From positions 28,190,669 through 28,254,668 of the forward strand of contig NC_089316.1 of assembly GCF_036669915.1 (NCBI RefSeq): a stretch of DNA of 64,000 nt. Direction: 5' to 3'. The stretch comes from Pocillopora verrucosa (lineage: Eukaryota; Cnidaria; Anthozoa; Scleractinia; Pocilloporidae). Under the pieces are notes generated by a model. The model saw only the letters and a program-made list of their open reading frames with translations, did no database searches and had not been told where the DNA came from. A program made the position numbers and the translations under genes. This document shows positions 1 to 10,425 of the stretch, in pieces. How positions within the stretch are numbered: the stretch's first letter is position 1; each line of letters starts with the position of its first letter.

Positions 1-1060
1 TCACAACGAATGACAAATGGGGATCTATCCGGCGACGATTCGAAGTTATTGCTTCTTACACAGCCTAGAATCCTTCGCTAAAACTAACTCGACAAAAACG
101 GCAAAAAAAACAAAAAAAAAAAGCAAAAACAAAAGATAAAAAACAAAAAAAACCAAAAACCTGCAAGTAACGCTTAAGCAGCGCACATGGCATGGGAAAC
201 TGCACCCTAGGTATATTATAAGCGGCGCTATAAAATGTATGTAAATGCAATTAATCATACACATGCTACTTTCTTATTCAACTTTCTTTTCGCTCTGCTT
301 TGAACGATACAATCAGGCTTCACGACAAATGTTCCGTCAATGTTGTCGTCATATGGAAAGTTCTTCTAAGCACCTTTCATAGTTTCGACTCCCCATTCCG
401 GATTCAATTGCTAGTTACAATTCCTCTGCATTTGTTGCATTCTTCTTTCATGCTGTAAGGGCCAGCTGCGCTTGGCAAAATAAATGCGACACAAAAACTT
501 CTATGTGTCCTGATTCCTTGTATTCTTGTACAGGATAATCACAGCGAATGACCAATAAGGATCCATCCAGCGACGATTCGAAGCTACTGCTTCTTACATA
601 GCCTAAAATCCTTCGCTGAAAAAAAAAAAGCTGCAAGTAATGCATATTATCAGCGGTGCTTTAAACTGTATCAGGTAAATGCAACGAATCATACACATGC
701 TACTTTCTTGTTCAACTTTCTTTTCGTTCTGCTTTGAACGATACAATCAGGTTTCACGATGACATAATAGAGTGAACTTATCTTTGTAAGACGATTTACA
801 CCCGAGACAAAATTATCATAAAAAGTCCAGGAACTCTAAGATTTATTTCAAGTTACTACAAGTCTCCTGTTACTTCATTTAGAAGCTGTCACCAGTTCTT
901 TTTCGCCAGTTATTTTGCAAAGTCGATGGTGGTGAATCTCCTGTAGGCTTGGGCTCCACCCTCTATATTCTGTTGTCAACGACTGATCCCCCTGTCTTTC
1001 CCCTTAGAACTACGTAACTCCCCAAACATCAACCAATTCCTTCCCCCCCTCCCCCCGACA
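1..1060. repeat. Upstream flank of a type A receptor unit (amplified, no gene)
   Basis: Noncoding. It holds a partial internal duplication (about 1-300 resembles 537-780, both with the CGACGATTCGAAG core and an A-rich tract). Much of it recurs at 4310-5150 and 56045-56898, and in part at 60480-60840. It therefore belongs to the amplified receptor unit. I see no coding potential here; the short open frames are A/T-run artefacts. Confidence 0.7.
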
Positions 1061-1235
1061 CATGTCATTGACATGAATGAAGCCTCGCGCGTGGAACTCA
1101 CGTTGCCGCGAGAAGTGTCCCTTACATATGGGTTCTTCGCTTACCGAAGCAGCACCATCAACCCTCTTCATTTATAGTGCATTGAGTGAGCAACTGAGGA
1201 GAGAGTTCAAGGGCATTTTGAAGTGTTTTCGTTAA
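1061..1235 (+). pseudogene. Ancient receptor relic: ECL3-TM7-helix 8 only
   Basis: Translated on the plus strand, this resembles the end of the receptors in the cluster: VIDM, then LPREV, LTYGF and SSTINPL. After a one-base frame change comes IYSALSEQLRREFKG and a stop after KCFR. The NPxxY region and the FRREYK-like helix 8 (here LRREFKG) are recognisable, but the sequence differs from every intact gene in the window, so it is an older duplicate. The same relic is carried at 5151-5325 and 56899-57073. Nothing of TM1-TM6 is visible upstream. Confidence 0.72.
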
Positions 1236-2538
1236 TTAAAGACCCAAGTAGGTAGCTATGGTAACGAAATGTGACGACGAACGTAGCTTGAAATCATGTC
1301 TTTTTACATTAGATCAATTTTTGCGTTGATATTGAGAGACGAAATGTCAAACGCGTCCAATTTTGCCGTATTTGATAATATTCAAGCGTCTTTTGAAAAG
1401 GAAAAAATTTTCATGAATGTTGCGTTTTTCAAAAATTTTAGGTAGTTATCAATGTTGAAGAAATTTCCAACCAGTGAAATTAAAGTTAGGATCTAGGCTG
1501 TTATTTCCTGCAAATGCGCCTTCATGTTCATAGGGCAGATTTTTACGAAGACGCTTAAACGTTTTTTTTTCCAGAACTTTATGACTGCAAGCTGGTATTA
1601 GCTCTTTAAACAAAAACAGCTGTATTCCACAGATTTTTTTATGTGAATCATCAGCCAAGGTCAAACTTAATTTAGGAAGTAAAATGACTTTTTGGCTTCA
1701 ATATTTAGAAAGAAGATGTTCAGACAACATCCCCACGGTTTTTAATTAACCTTCTAAATGTTTCAAGAAGAAAGGTGAGGTGGTTCTAATTACAACTTTA
1801 ATTTTTACTGACACTCTACTTCCGCGATCTTGTGTGCCCGTCAAAAGAAAATACTTCCCCTCTACTATGCCAAAAAACGAATTTTAACCAAAAGTTGCAT
1901 TGTGGATTACAAAGTTTCCTTTGATATTCGTAATTCGTCTTCTTTTTTTCAGTAATTTTGTTTAAGGAAATGAAAGTTGTTGAAGCTCTCTATTGTATTT
2001 CTCACTTTTTTGGACGACGGAATCATCGGATAGCGTTTGTTTACTAACCAGGAACCTAAGGTAAATGCTGATGTTTAGAAACAAGAAATGGCTAAATAGA
2101 ATGAACAGCCTTTCTTTCACTCAGAAAGGATAAACCAAACATCAAAAGCGACTCTCTAGCACTTATGTAAAGTTAAACAAGTGAGAACAATTAAAACAAA
2201 CCTCTTTTAACTTCAACGACAAACAATACGTGGTAGTTCTCGCAGTAACATAAAATCGATCCGTTTTTTGCCTTACAACCTCCCACGGTAAATGACAACG
2301 ACGTTGACATAATTACATAGTTCAATATTAAATATTGCTCAATATTTATTTATTGCAATTGGTATAAAGATAAGATTTATGAGAGAATGGCATCTGTTTT
2401 CATCCCAGCAGACAATATCACTCGCGCACCTTATAGGTTTTAGCGATTTATGATTCAAAAAGGTGTCAACGAAGACTTCACAACAGTATAGTTCTTTTTT
2501 TTTTATCTTTTCGCTAAGCTAATTGACCAAAAGCTGTG
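1236..2538. other. Proximal 5' flank of type A receptor gene
   Basis: No gene. The block is conserved in the other type A units (about 5326-6666 and 57074-58427), including a GTATAAAGATAAG stretch about 175 bp before the start codon and a pyrimidine run ending in CTTTTCGCTAAG about 20 bp before it. The run could be a 3' splice site of a 5'-UTR intron. Confidence 0.6.
2363..2368 (+). promoter_or_regulatory. Possible TATA element of type A receptor promoter
   Basis: TATAAA lies in the context GGTATAAAGATAAG. The context recurs at the same distance from the gene at 58428 and, as GGTATAGAGATAAG, upstream of 6667. Type B leaders have TTTAAAGATA at this place. The evidence is conservation between recent duplicates only, so functional support is weak. 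Confidence 0.3.
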
Positions 2539-3498
2539 ATGACAGGTAAACTTTCCCTTGAGCTTACCACAAGAGAGGAGGCGTTAGCTTGGACTGAAAC
2601 AATTTTGTTTGTTGTTACCAATGTTGTGGCCATCCTTGGAAATCTCCTCATTCTTTGCGCCGTGTACCATAACCACAGTCTACGCACGATTCCCAACATA
2701 TTCGTAATAGCACTGGCTGTGAGCGATATTCTGATGTCTACTATATGTATGCCTTTAACAGTTGCAAGTCTTTTCCACGGCAGGTGGATCTTTCATGAAA
2801 CGGTCTGCCGCTTTCAAGCATTTGATATCTTTGCGTTTGGGAAGTGTAGTCTTGGAACTATGGCAGCAATTGCAGTCAGCCGATATTTCTGTGTTGTTAA
2901 TCGGGAAAAGTATCCCTCGCTGTTTAAGAAGCAAAGAGCCTTGATGTATATTTTCATCGTTTGGTGTTTAGCTCTGGTTGGATCTGTGCCCATATTAGTC
3001 TTCAACAATGACAGCATTGAATTCCACCCTGGGAAAGCAATGTGTCTGTTCAAATTTGAAAGTAACATTGCTTACTCTGCCTCAATCCTTTGCTGTTTTA
3101 TCACAACACCCTTGATTATCATCACGATCTGCTATGTCAAAGTGTTCCGCGCCGTGTCGAGATCAAATCGTGTTTTCTCATCGGAAAATAACCCGGAACT
3201 TCTTCGGGTGAATGTGCAAGAAGCCCAAGTGACGAAGCGTTTGCTAGCAGTTGTGGTCGGCTTTGCATGCTGTTGGCTTCCTGTTTTTGTCGTTGATAAC
3301 ATCGACATGGCACGTGGAGAACCCACGCTACCACGACAAGTTTACTTAACTAACAGCCTCATAATTTATCTGAGTAGCACCATAAACCCATTCATATATT
3401 GCGCCGCAGATAAGAGGTTCAGACGAGAGTACAAGGTTGTTTTGAGGAAGATTTTTACTTTTAAATGCCGAGACAACAGCGAGAACGGTAACGCTTAA
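2539..3498 (+). CDS. Rhodopsin-like class A GPCR, type A copy 1 (melatonin-receptor-like), intact
   Basis: A 319-residue seven-helix receptor in one exon, predicted at the plasma membrane and coupling to G proteins. Class A landmarks: GN 34-35 (TM1), LAVSD with D63 (TM2), C90 at the top of TM3 and C169 in loop 2 (disulfide pair), SRY 114-116 in place of DRY, W142 (TM4), P191 and Y199 (TM5), CCWLP 244-248 (TM6), NPFIY 283-287 (TM7), then a basic helix 8 (KRFRREY). The loop-2 GKAMC and the tail FRREYK resemble melatonin-type receptors. Asp is at 3.31, not 3.32, so an amine ligand is not indicated. The start is the ATG at 2539; the GTG just before it is not a eukaryotic start. The N-terminus is short, with no signal peptide, as is usual for the class. 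Ligand unknown. Confidence 0.93.
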   Translation: MTGKLSLELTTREEALAWTETILFVVTNVVAILGNLLILCAVYHNHSLRTIPNIFVIALAVSDILMSTICMPLTVASLFHGRWIFHETVCRFQAFDIFAFGKCSLGTMAAIAVSRYFCVVNREKYPSLFKKQRALMYIFIVWCLALVGSVPILVFNNDSIEFHPGKAMCLFKFESNIAYSASILCCFITTPLIIITICYVKVFRAVSRSNRVFSSENNPELLRVNVQEAQVTKRLLAVVVGFACCWLPVFVVDNIDMARGEPTLPRQVYLTNSLIIYLSSTINPFIYCAADKRFRREYKVVLRKIFTFKCRDNSENGNA

Positions 3499-3670
3499 CT
3501 GAAATAGCCAGAGAAGTTGTGGTAGGAAATGGATTTTTCTGAGATTTTGTCCGAGGTTGTTGCTGGTAAAATCAGAAACAAAGGACTAACGACATTATTT
3601 GACACTCATCATCCGTCAAATGCGTTTATCTACCGAGACGTTTCGAAGTAGTAACTAATACCCTTTTGGT

Positions 3671-3997
3671 GTTTTCTCATTAGTAAATAATCCAGAACTC
3701 CTTCGGATGAAAGTGGAGGAAACCAAAGTGACGAAGCGTTTGGTTGCAGTTGTAGTCGGCTTTGCATGCTGTTGGCTTCCTATTTTCATCATCGACAACA
3801 TCGACATGGCGCACAGAGAGCCCACACTACCACGACCAGCTTACTTAACATATAGCTTTTTGCTTTACTTGAGTAGCTCCGTAAACCCCTTTATATATTG
3901 TGCCACAGATAAGAGGTTCAGACGAGAGTATAAGGCTGTTTTCTGGAAGATTTTTAGCTTCAAATGCCGAGCTAACAACGAAAACAACGACGCCTAA
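3671..3997 (+). pseudogene. Orphan receptor 3' fragment (loop 3, TM6, TM7, C-tail)
   Basis: The open frame starts at VFSLVNNPELLR, equivalent to about residue 212 of the gene at 2539. It runs through KVTKRL, CCWLPIF (TM6), the DNIDMAH loop, PRPAYL, TM7 with NPFIYCATDKRFRREYK and a terminal FKCRANNENNDA. It has no TM1-TM5 and no start of its own, so it cannot make a receptor alone. It lies 172 bp after the stop of the upstream gene. Its PRPAYL and AVFWK residues differ from the upstream gene (PRQVYL, VVLRK), so it is not a simple copy of that gene's end. The TTTTCTCATTAG at its left edge mimics a splice acceptor, but the same bases encode FSL in intact genes. Confidence 0.85.
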
Positions 3998-5150
3998 CTG
4001 AAATGGTGCAAGATCTGGTGTAGTAGTAGTTTTTTTTCTCAGACTTTAACTGAGGTTTTCACTTGTAAAATTGGAAACATTTGAAGGTAGACTGGCTTGA
4101 ATTACCGAAAAGAGTGACTAAATAAATACTTTGCACGAACCTGGAAGTCATTTGGAGGATCCCAAAGACAGGCACTCTTAGTGATTGCAGCATCTGGAGG
4201 GGAATTACCCTCTTATCAGTTCCAAGAAAAATCTTGGCGGAGATCATCATCAAGTGAATATCAAACACAGTGGACTATAAAGTTTTATTTGATTTCAGTG
4301 CACACAGCTCATGATTACATTCCCTGGAATAAGGTTTGTTAATCGGGCACCTGAGAAATGTTCCGTCAATGTTGTCGTCATACGGAAAGTTCTTCTGAGC
4401 ACCTTTCATAGTTTCGACTCCCCATTCCGGATTCAATTGCTAGTTACAATTCCCCCGCATTTGTTTCATTCTTCTTTCACGCTGTAAGGGCCAGCTGCGC
4501 TTGGCAAAATAAATGCGACACAAAAACTTCTATGTGTCCTGATTCCTTGTATTCTTGTACAGGATAATCACAGCGAATGACCAATAAGGATCCATCCAGC
4601 GACGATTCGAAGCTACTGCTTCTTACATAGCCTAAAATCCTTCGCTGAAACTAACTCGGCAAAAACGGCAAAAAAAAAAGCTGCAAGTAATGCTAAAGCA
4701 ACGCTCACGGCATGGAGAACTGCGCCACAAGTCTATTATCAGCGGCGCTTTAAACTGTATCAGGTAAATGCAACGAATCATACACATGCTACTTTCTTGT
4801 TCAACTTTCTTTTCGTTCTGCTTTGAACGATACAATCAGCTTTCACGAGGACATAATAGAGTGAACTTATCTTTGTAAGACGATTTACACCCGAGACAAA
4901 ATTATCATAAAAAGCCCAGGAACTCTAAGATTTATTTCAAGTTACTACAAGTCTCCTGTTACCTCATTTAGAAGCTGTCACCAGTTCTTTTTCGCCAGTT
5001 ATTTTGCAAAGTCAATGGTGGTGAATCTCCTGTAGGCTTGGGCTCCACCCTTTATATTCTGTTGTCAACGACTGATCCCCCCTGTCTTTCCCCTGAGAAC
5101 TACATAACTCCTCAAACATCAACCAATTCCTTCCCCCCCTCCCCCCGACA
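3998..5150. repeat. Inter-unit flank (amplified), with a polyadenylation-type hexamer
   Basis: No gene. AATAAA at 4121-4126 lies in a conserved stretch that recurs after other fragments (near 8101 and 55866) and could be a poly(A) signal for the upstream receptor transcripts. From about 4310 the sequence repeats the flank seen at 300-1060. Confidence 0.6.
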
Positions 5151-5325
5151 CATGTAATTGACATGAATGAAGCCTCGCGCGTGGAACTCACGTTGCCGCG
5201 AGAAGTGTCCCTTACATATGGGTTCTTCGCTTACCGAAGCAGCACCATCAACCCTCTTCATTTATAGTGCATTGAGTGAGCAACTGAGGAGAGAGTTCAA
5301 GGGCATTTTGAAGTGTTTTCGTTAA
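5151..5325 (+). pseudogene. Ancient receptor relic, second copy
   Basis: Near-identical counterpart of the relic at 1061: LPREV, LTYGF, SSTINPL, frame change, SALSEQLRREFKG, stop. It shares the frame break, so the break predates the duplication of the unit. Confidence 0.72.
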
Positions 5326-6666
5326 TTAAAGACCCAAGTAGGTAGCTATGGTAACGAAATGTGACGACAAACGTAGCTTGAAATCATGTTTTTTCCACAT
5401 TAAATTAATTTTTGCGTTGGTATTGAGAGACGAAATGTCAAACGCGTCCAATTTTGCCGTTATTTGATAATATTCAAGCGCTTTAGCTGGTATAGGGCAG
5501 ATTTTTACGAAGACGCTTAAAAATTCTTTTATCTAGAACTTTATGACTGCAAGCTGGTATTAGCTCTTTAAACAAAAACAGCTGTATTCCACAGTTTTTT
5601 TTAAAGTGTATCATCAGCGAGAGACCATCTCTGTCCTCTCCAAGGTAAAACAGTTTCTTTTTATGCATTTTTTAAAATTGTTGCGACATGAGTTGATTTA
5701 GTTGAATTCAAACGATATAAATACTGTTAAGAAATGTGCTAAAGCGACGATTTTTATATCTTCGGCCAACCCTGTTAAAACTTGTTGGTTTCCACAGCAA
5801 CACGAGAAAGAATTATGTCAACTTAAAGTTTATTTAGGACGTAAAATGACTTTTTGGCTTCAATATTCAATACAACATCCCCACGGTTTTTAATTAACGT
5901 TCCAAATGTTTCAAGCAGAAACGTGAGGTGGTTCAAACAACTTCAAATTTTACTGACACTACTTCCGAGATCTTATATGCTTATCAAAAGAAAAGACTTC
6001 CCCTCTACAATGCCGAAAAACAAATTTTTACCAAAAGTTGCAATATGGATCACAAAGTTTCCTTTGATTTCCGTAATTCTTCTTTTTTTCAGTAATTTTG
6101 CTTGAGGAAATAAAATTGTTGAAGCTTTCTAAAGTATTTTCTCATTTTTGTGAACGACGAAATCGTCGGATAACGTTTGTTTACTAACAAGTACCTGTAA
6201 ATGCTGATGTGTACGAACAAGAAATGGCTAAACAGAATGAATAGCTTTTCTTTCACTCAAAAGGGATAAACCAAATATTAAAAGCAACTCACCAGCACTT
6301 ATATAAAAGTTAAACAAGTGAGAACAATTAAAACAAACCTCTTTTAACATCAACGATAAAAAATACGTGGATGTTCCCGAAGTAATATAAAATCGATCTT
6401 TTTTTGCCTTACAACTTCCAACGGTAAATGAAAACGACGTTGACATAATTACATAGTTCAATATTAAATATTGCTCAATATTTATTTACTGCAATGGGTA
6501 TAGAGATAAGATTTATGAGAGAATGACATCTGTTTTCATCCCAGCAGACAAAATCTCTCGCGCACCGAAGGTTTTAGCGATTAATGATTCAAAAAGTCGT
6601 CAACGAAGACTTCGCAACGGTATAGTTTTTTTTTTATCTTTTCGCTGAGCTTATCGACCAAAGGAG
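5326..6666. other. 5' flank of second type A receptor
   Basis: No gene seen. Homologous to 1236-2538 with several small indels, for example near 5480, where about 100 bp present in the first copy are missing. It ends in a T-run plus ATCTTTTCGCTGAG before the start codon. Confidence 0.55.
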
Positions 6667-7629
6667 ATGAGGAGAAACACACTTTCCCTTGAGCTCGCCA
6701 TGAGGACGGAGGCGTTAGTTTGTACTGAAACAGTTTTGTTTGCTGTCACCAATGTTGTGGCCATCCTCGGAAATCTTCTCACTTTTTATGCTGTGTACAG
6801 AAACCACAGGCTGCGCACGATTCCCAATATGTTCCTGATAGCTCTGGCTCTAAGTGATATTCTGATGTCTACTATCTGTACACCTTTTACAGTTGCAAGT
6901 CTTCTCCACGGTAGGTGGATCTTTGGTGACACAGTCTGTCGCTGGCAAGCATTTGATATGTTTACATTTGGGACGAGTAGTATTGGAACTATGGCAGCAA
7001 TCGCAGTCAGCCGATATTTCTGTGTTGTTAATCGGGAAAAGTATCCCTCGCTGTTTAAGAAGCAAAGATCCGTGATGTACATTTTCATTGTTTGGTGCTT
7101 GGCTCTGGTTGGATCTGTGCCCATATTAGTCTTCAAAAATAACAGCGTTGAATTCCAGCCAGGAAAAGCCATGTGTCTGTACAAATTTGAAAGTAACATT
7201 GCTTACTCTGTCTTTATGCACTGCTGTTTTATCACAACACCCTTGATTATCATCAAGATCTCCTATTTCAAAGTGTTCCGCACCGTGTCGAGATCAAATC
7301 GTGTTTTCTCACTGGAAAATAACCTGGAACTTCTTCGGGTGAATGTGGAAGAAGCCAAAGTGACGAAGCGTTTGGTAGCAGTTGTGGTCGGCTTTGCATG
7401 CTGTTGGCTTCCCGTTTTTGTCGTTGATAACATCGACATGGCACGTGGAGAACCCACGCTACCACGACAAGTGTACTTGACTAACAGCCTCTTAATTTAC
7501 CTGAGTAGCACCATAAACCCATTCATATATTGTGCCACAGATAAGAGGTTCAGACGAGAGTATAAGGTTGTTTTGAGGAAGATTTTTACCTTTAAATGCC
7601 GAGACAACAGCGAGAACGGTAACGCCTAA
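6667..7629 (+). CDS. Rhodopsin-like class A GPCR, type A copy 2, intact
   Basis: A 320-residue single-exon receptor that starts MRRNTLSLELA, unlike the MT(S/G)KLSLELA of most copies. All class A landmarks are present: GN in TM1, LALSD in TM2, TM3 Cys in DTVCRW, SRY in place of DRY, GKAMC in loop 2, CCWLPVF in TM6, NPFIY in TM7 and KRFRREY helix 8, with the tail ending DNSENGNA. The loop SVEFQPGKAMC and the tail FKCRDNSENGNA place it with the gene at 2539. Its counterpart at 58428 has an in-frame stop and a different 3' end. Role and ligand are as uncertain as for the first copy; probably a membrane receptor signalling through G proteins. Confidence 0.92.
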   Translation: MRRNTLSLELAMRTEALVCTETVLFAVTNVVAILGNLLTFYAVYRNHRLRTIPNMFLIALALSDILMSTICTPFTVASLLHGRWIFGDTVCRWQAFDMFTFGTSSIGTMAAIAVSRYFCVVNREKYPSLFKKQRSVMYIFIVWCLALVGSVPILVFKNNSVEFQPGKAMCLYKFESNIAYSVFMHCCFITTPLIIIKISYFKVFRTVSRSNRVFSLENNLELLRVNVEEAKVTKRLVAVVVGFACCWLPVFVVDNIDMARGEPTLPRQVYLTNSLLIYLSSTINPFIYCATDKRFRREYKVVLRKIFTFKCRDNSENGNA

Positions 7630-7659
7630 CTGAAATAGCCAGAGAAATGTGGTAGGAAT

Positions 7660-7950
7660 GTGAATGTGGAGGAAACCAAAATGACGAAGCGTTTGGTTGC
7701 AGTTGTAGTCGGCTTTGCATGCTGCTGGCTTACTTTTTTCATCACCGACAATATCGACATGGCGCATGAAGAGCCCACGCTACCACGACCAGCTTACTTA
7801 GCATATGGCTTTTTGCTTTACTTGAGTAGCAACATAAACCCCTTCATATATTGTGCCACAGATAAGAGGTTCAGACGGGAGTATAAGGCTGTTTTCTGGA
7901 AGATTTTTAGCTTCAAATGCCGAGCCAACAACGAAAACAACGACGGTTAA
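7660..7950 (+). pseudogene. Orphan receptor 3' fragment, second copy
   Basis: Open TM6-TM7-tail fragment of the PRPAYL/AVFWK type, starting only 30 bp after the stop of the receptor at 6667. CCWLTFF replaces CCWLPIF, so the TM6 proline (6.50), nearly invariant in class A receptors, is lost. The rest is NINPFIYCATDKRFRREYK and FKCRANNENNDG. The roughly 170-bp spacer that precedes the homologous fragment at 3671 is deleted here. Confidence 0.85.
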
Positions 7951-9078
7951 CTGAAATGGCTCAAGACCTGGTGTAGTGGTAGTTTTTTTTCTGAGATTTT
8001 AACTGAGGTTGTTACTGGTAAAATTGGAAACATTTGAAGGTCTTCACAAGAACCCACGTTGACTTGTAGACTGGCTTGAGTTACCGAAAAGAGTGACAAA
8101 ATAAATACTTTGCACAAACCTAGAAGTCATTTGGAGGATCCCTAAGACAGGCACCCTTAGTGATTGCAGCATCTGGCGGGGAATTACCCTCTTATCAGTA
8201 CCAATAAAAATCTTGGCTAAGATCATCATCAAGTGAATGTAAACACAGTGGACCAAGAGCTCGGGAAGGAACAAGTAAGGTTCAGGGAAGGAAAGGAATG
8301 TAGCGAACAGATCTTTTCTTTCAAAATATCATCGGGTAACGAGTGGAAAAGACAGCTGTGCATTAACTTTTACAAAGCAGTTGACAGCATCCATAGAGAC
8401 AGTCTCTTTTTAATTTAAAAGAGGAATTTTGTTCTCGAGCAAAACTGTTATATATGTAAAAGTGAATTTTTGTTTGTATATGGATATCAGTTTAAAACAT
8501 TTCTCTGTTCATTTACACTCTTCTTATTGAGGTTAATTTCCTGTGCCCTCCAATGACTTCTCTGAAGCTCGGGGCCAAACTAGAGATAATCGGAAGGAAC
8601 ATCTTAAAACAGATGTCCGCAAATTTGAGTAAATTTCTTCAATCATAACTCAGCCGGGACATGACTGTTTGAGTTTCGATGTCGTCTTCATCATTATTAT
8701 CCACTGTAAGTGAGAAATTGTTGCTTTGAACTATGTAAAATTGGAAGTGAACTTTTTCTCAGAAATATCCTTAATTAAACGTACTTAATTGTCATTCAAA
8801 TGTTCAACACACTCAACATACAGTAACCTACTCCCGTCAAACCCTATAATTAATTAAATAGACTGATACTTGTTCAAATAATTACGCCAAAGTTTTGCTC
8901 AGTTTAACTAAGAATTCGTACAAAGTAAACTGTTTTCTTTGCAAGGAATATCTGTTATTTTAATAGCAAACATATTATAAGGGGTCTTTTTATTTGATTT
9001 CAGTGCAAACAACTCATATTTACATTCCTTGGAGTTGGGCTTGTTAATCGGGCACCTGACAAATTTTAAAATTTGCTA
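7951..9078. other. 3' flank of type A unit, no gene
   Basis: Matches 59391-60479 apart from a SINE present there. AT-rich; no coding signal or RNA gene recognised. About 8980-9060 repeats the TTTATTTGATTTCAGTGCA stretch also found near 4285 and 56030. Confidence 0.55.
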
Positions 9079-9356
9079 AAGCCAAAGTAACGAAGCGTTT
9101 GGTTGCAGTTGTAGTCGGCTTTGCATACTGCTGGCTTCCTATTTTCATCGTCGACAATATCGACATGGCGCATGGAGAGCCCACGCTACCACGACCAGCT
9201 TACTTAACATACGGCTTTTTGGTTTATTTGAGTAGCACGATAAACCCCTTCATGTATTGTGCCAGAGGTAAGAGGTTCAGACGAGAGTATTAGGTTGTTT
9301 TCTGGAAGATTTTTGGCTTCAAATGCCGAGCTAACAACGAAAACAACGACGCTGAA
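9079..9356 (+). pseudogene. Orphan receptor 3' fragment, third copy, decayed
   Basis: TM6-TM7 fragment starting at AKVTKRL, with YCWLPIF, PRPAYL and NPFMYCARGKRFRREY. A stop (TAG, 9291-9293) replaces the following Lys codon. The usual terminal stop after NNENNDA is also changed to GAA. No receptor head lies upstream. Confidence 0.82.
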
Positions 9357-9797
9357 CTGAAATGGTACAAGACCTGATGTAGTATGGAGATTTTGTCCGA
9401 GGTTGTTACTGGTAAAATTGGAACATCTGAGTGTCTTTACACGAAACCATGTTGACTTGTAGACTGGCTTGAATTACCGAAAAGATTGAGAAAAATAAAT
9501 ACTTGACACAAACCTGGAAGTGATGTTGAGGATTCCAAAGTCAGGAACCTTTAGTGGTTGCAGCATCTAGCGGAGAATTACCCTCTTATCAGTTCCAAGA
9601 AAAATCTTGGCTGAGATCATCATCGAGTGGATATAAAACACGGTGGACCAAGCGTTCGTGAAGGAACAAGTAAGGTTCAGGAAAGAAAAGGGTTGCACCG
9701 ACCAGATCTTTACTTTTCAAACATCATCAGGTAACGCACAGAGTGGAAGTTGACAGCATCCTCAGAGATAGTCTCTTGTACTGGATCCTGCAGCAAA

Positions 9798-10125
9798 TAT
9801 TTCATCATTGTCATCATCATCATCATTTTATTAGTCACTTCAGATATAACATTTATACAGGCTTAACAGTATGGTAGGGCGAGGAGACCTCCAAGAAACC
9901 ACCAAGCTTATAGGGGAGGCCACCTCGGTTGTCATTACGTTTGAAATTAAGATGTGGATGTGGATGTGCGGCTTGGCCAATTCGGACTCATTTCATTAAG
10001 AAATCAATCATCTTTCTTTTAAAAGTAAAAAAGCTAGTCAAACCAATGATCGATATCGGGAGAGAATGCCAAGTTTGAGGACCCTGTTAGAGTATTGTAA
10101 ATTGTTTAAGATTAGTACGACAGAA
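9798..10125. repeat. Dispersed repeat with CAT run, copy 1
   Basis: A CAT-triplet run followed by GGCGAGGAGACCTCCAAGAA and related sequence; a second copy lies at about 13890-14215. It looks like the 3'-UTR of a non-LTR element, but no coding part is attached, so the class is uncertain. Confidence 0.5.
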
Positions 10126-10129
10126 GATC

Positions 10130-10425
10130 AGGAAGATCAGCCAAAACAAGACGGAATTTGTGATTCCGAATGTCCCAAACCCCCAAGCTGATTAGAAATG
10201 GAATTCACGTACCTGGGCAATACAGTCAGACATGATGAAGGAACAGGCAAGGACATCAAGAACCGCTTAGTGAGAGTCATCAATGTAGTCAGTATGCTCA
10301 ACAATGTATAGAGGTCCCAGCAGTAGACCACCAAGATCAGGCAAAAACTATATCATAGCTGTGTCGCATCCACCCTAATATGTGGCTCTGAATGCTAGAG
10401 AATGACAGAAGGCGATCCATGCAGA
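10130..10425 (+). mobile_element. RTE-type LINE reverse-transcriptase 3' fragment, copy 1
   Basis: Broken translation resembling the end of RTE-clade reverse transcriptases: EFTYLGNTVRHDEG, DIKNRLVRVINVV, then SCVASTL and GSEC before MTEGD. Stops interrupt it (TAG after the NNV stretch, TAG within the GSEC-R stretch). Related fragments lie at 14318, 18770, 52565 and 61455. Confidence 0.72.

Larger units (their letters stand above)
2600..8914 (+). repeat. Segmental duplication block 1
   Basis: About 6.3 kb that recurs in the same orientation at about 54370-60479 with high identity by eye: receptor gene, TM6-TM7 fragment, upstream flank with TM7 relic, second receptor, 3' flank. Differences include several frame-breaking lesions and a SINE present only in block 2 (60024-60183), and a different 3' arrangement of the second receptor. 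The left edge lies inside the first receptor's TM1 coding region. Confidence 0.85.

Noticed and set aside
2536-2538. GTG as receptor start
   Set aside because: Eukaryotic initiation would use the adjacent ATG at 2539; the GTG is simply conserved in the leader.
3660-3690. Orphan 3' cassettes as alternative last exons of the upstream receptor
   Set aside because: The AG at the cassette edge is ordinary coding sequence in intact copies, the upstream gene has no matching donor at that point, and 7660 has no acceptor at all.
6786-7199. Long antisense frames on receptor genes (also 2814-3068, 12533-12919)
   Set aside because: They mirror the receptor coding constraint, recur in every copy and show no domain.
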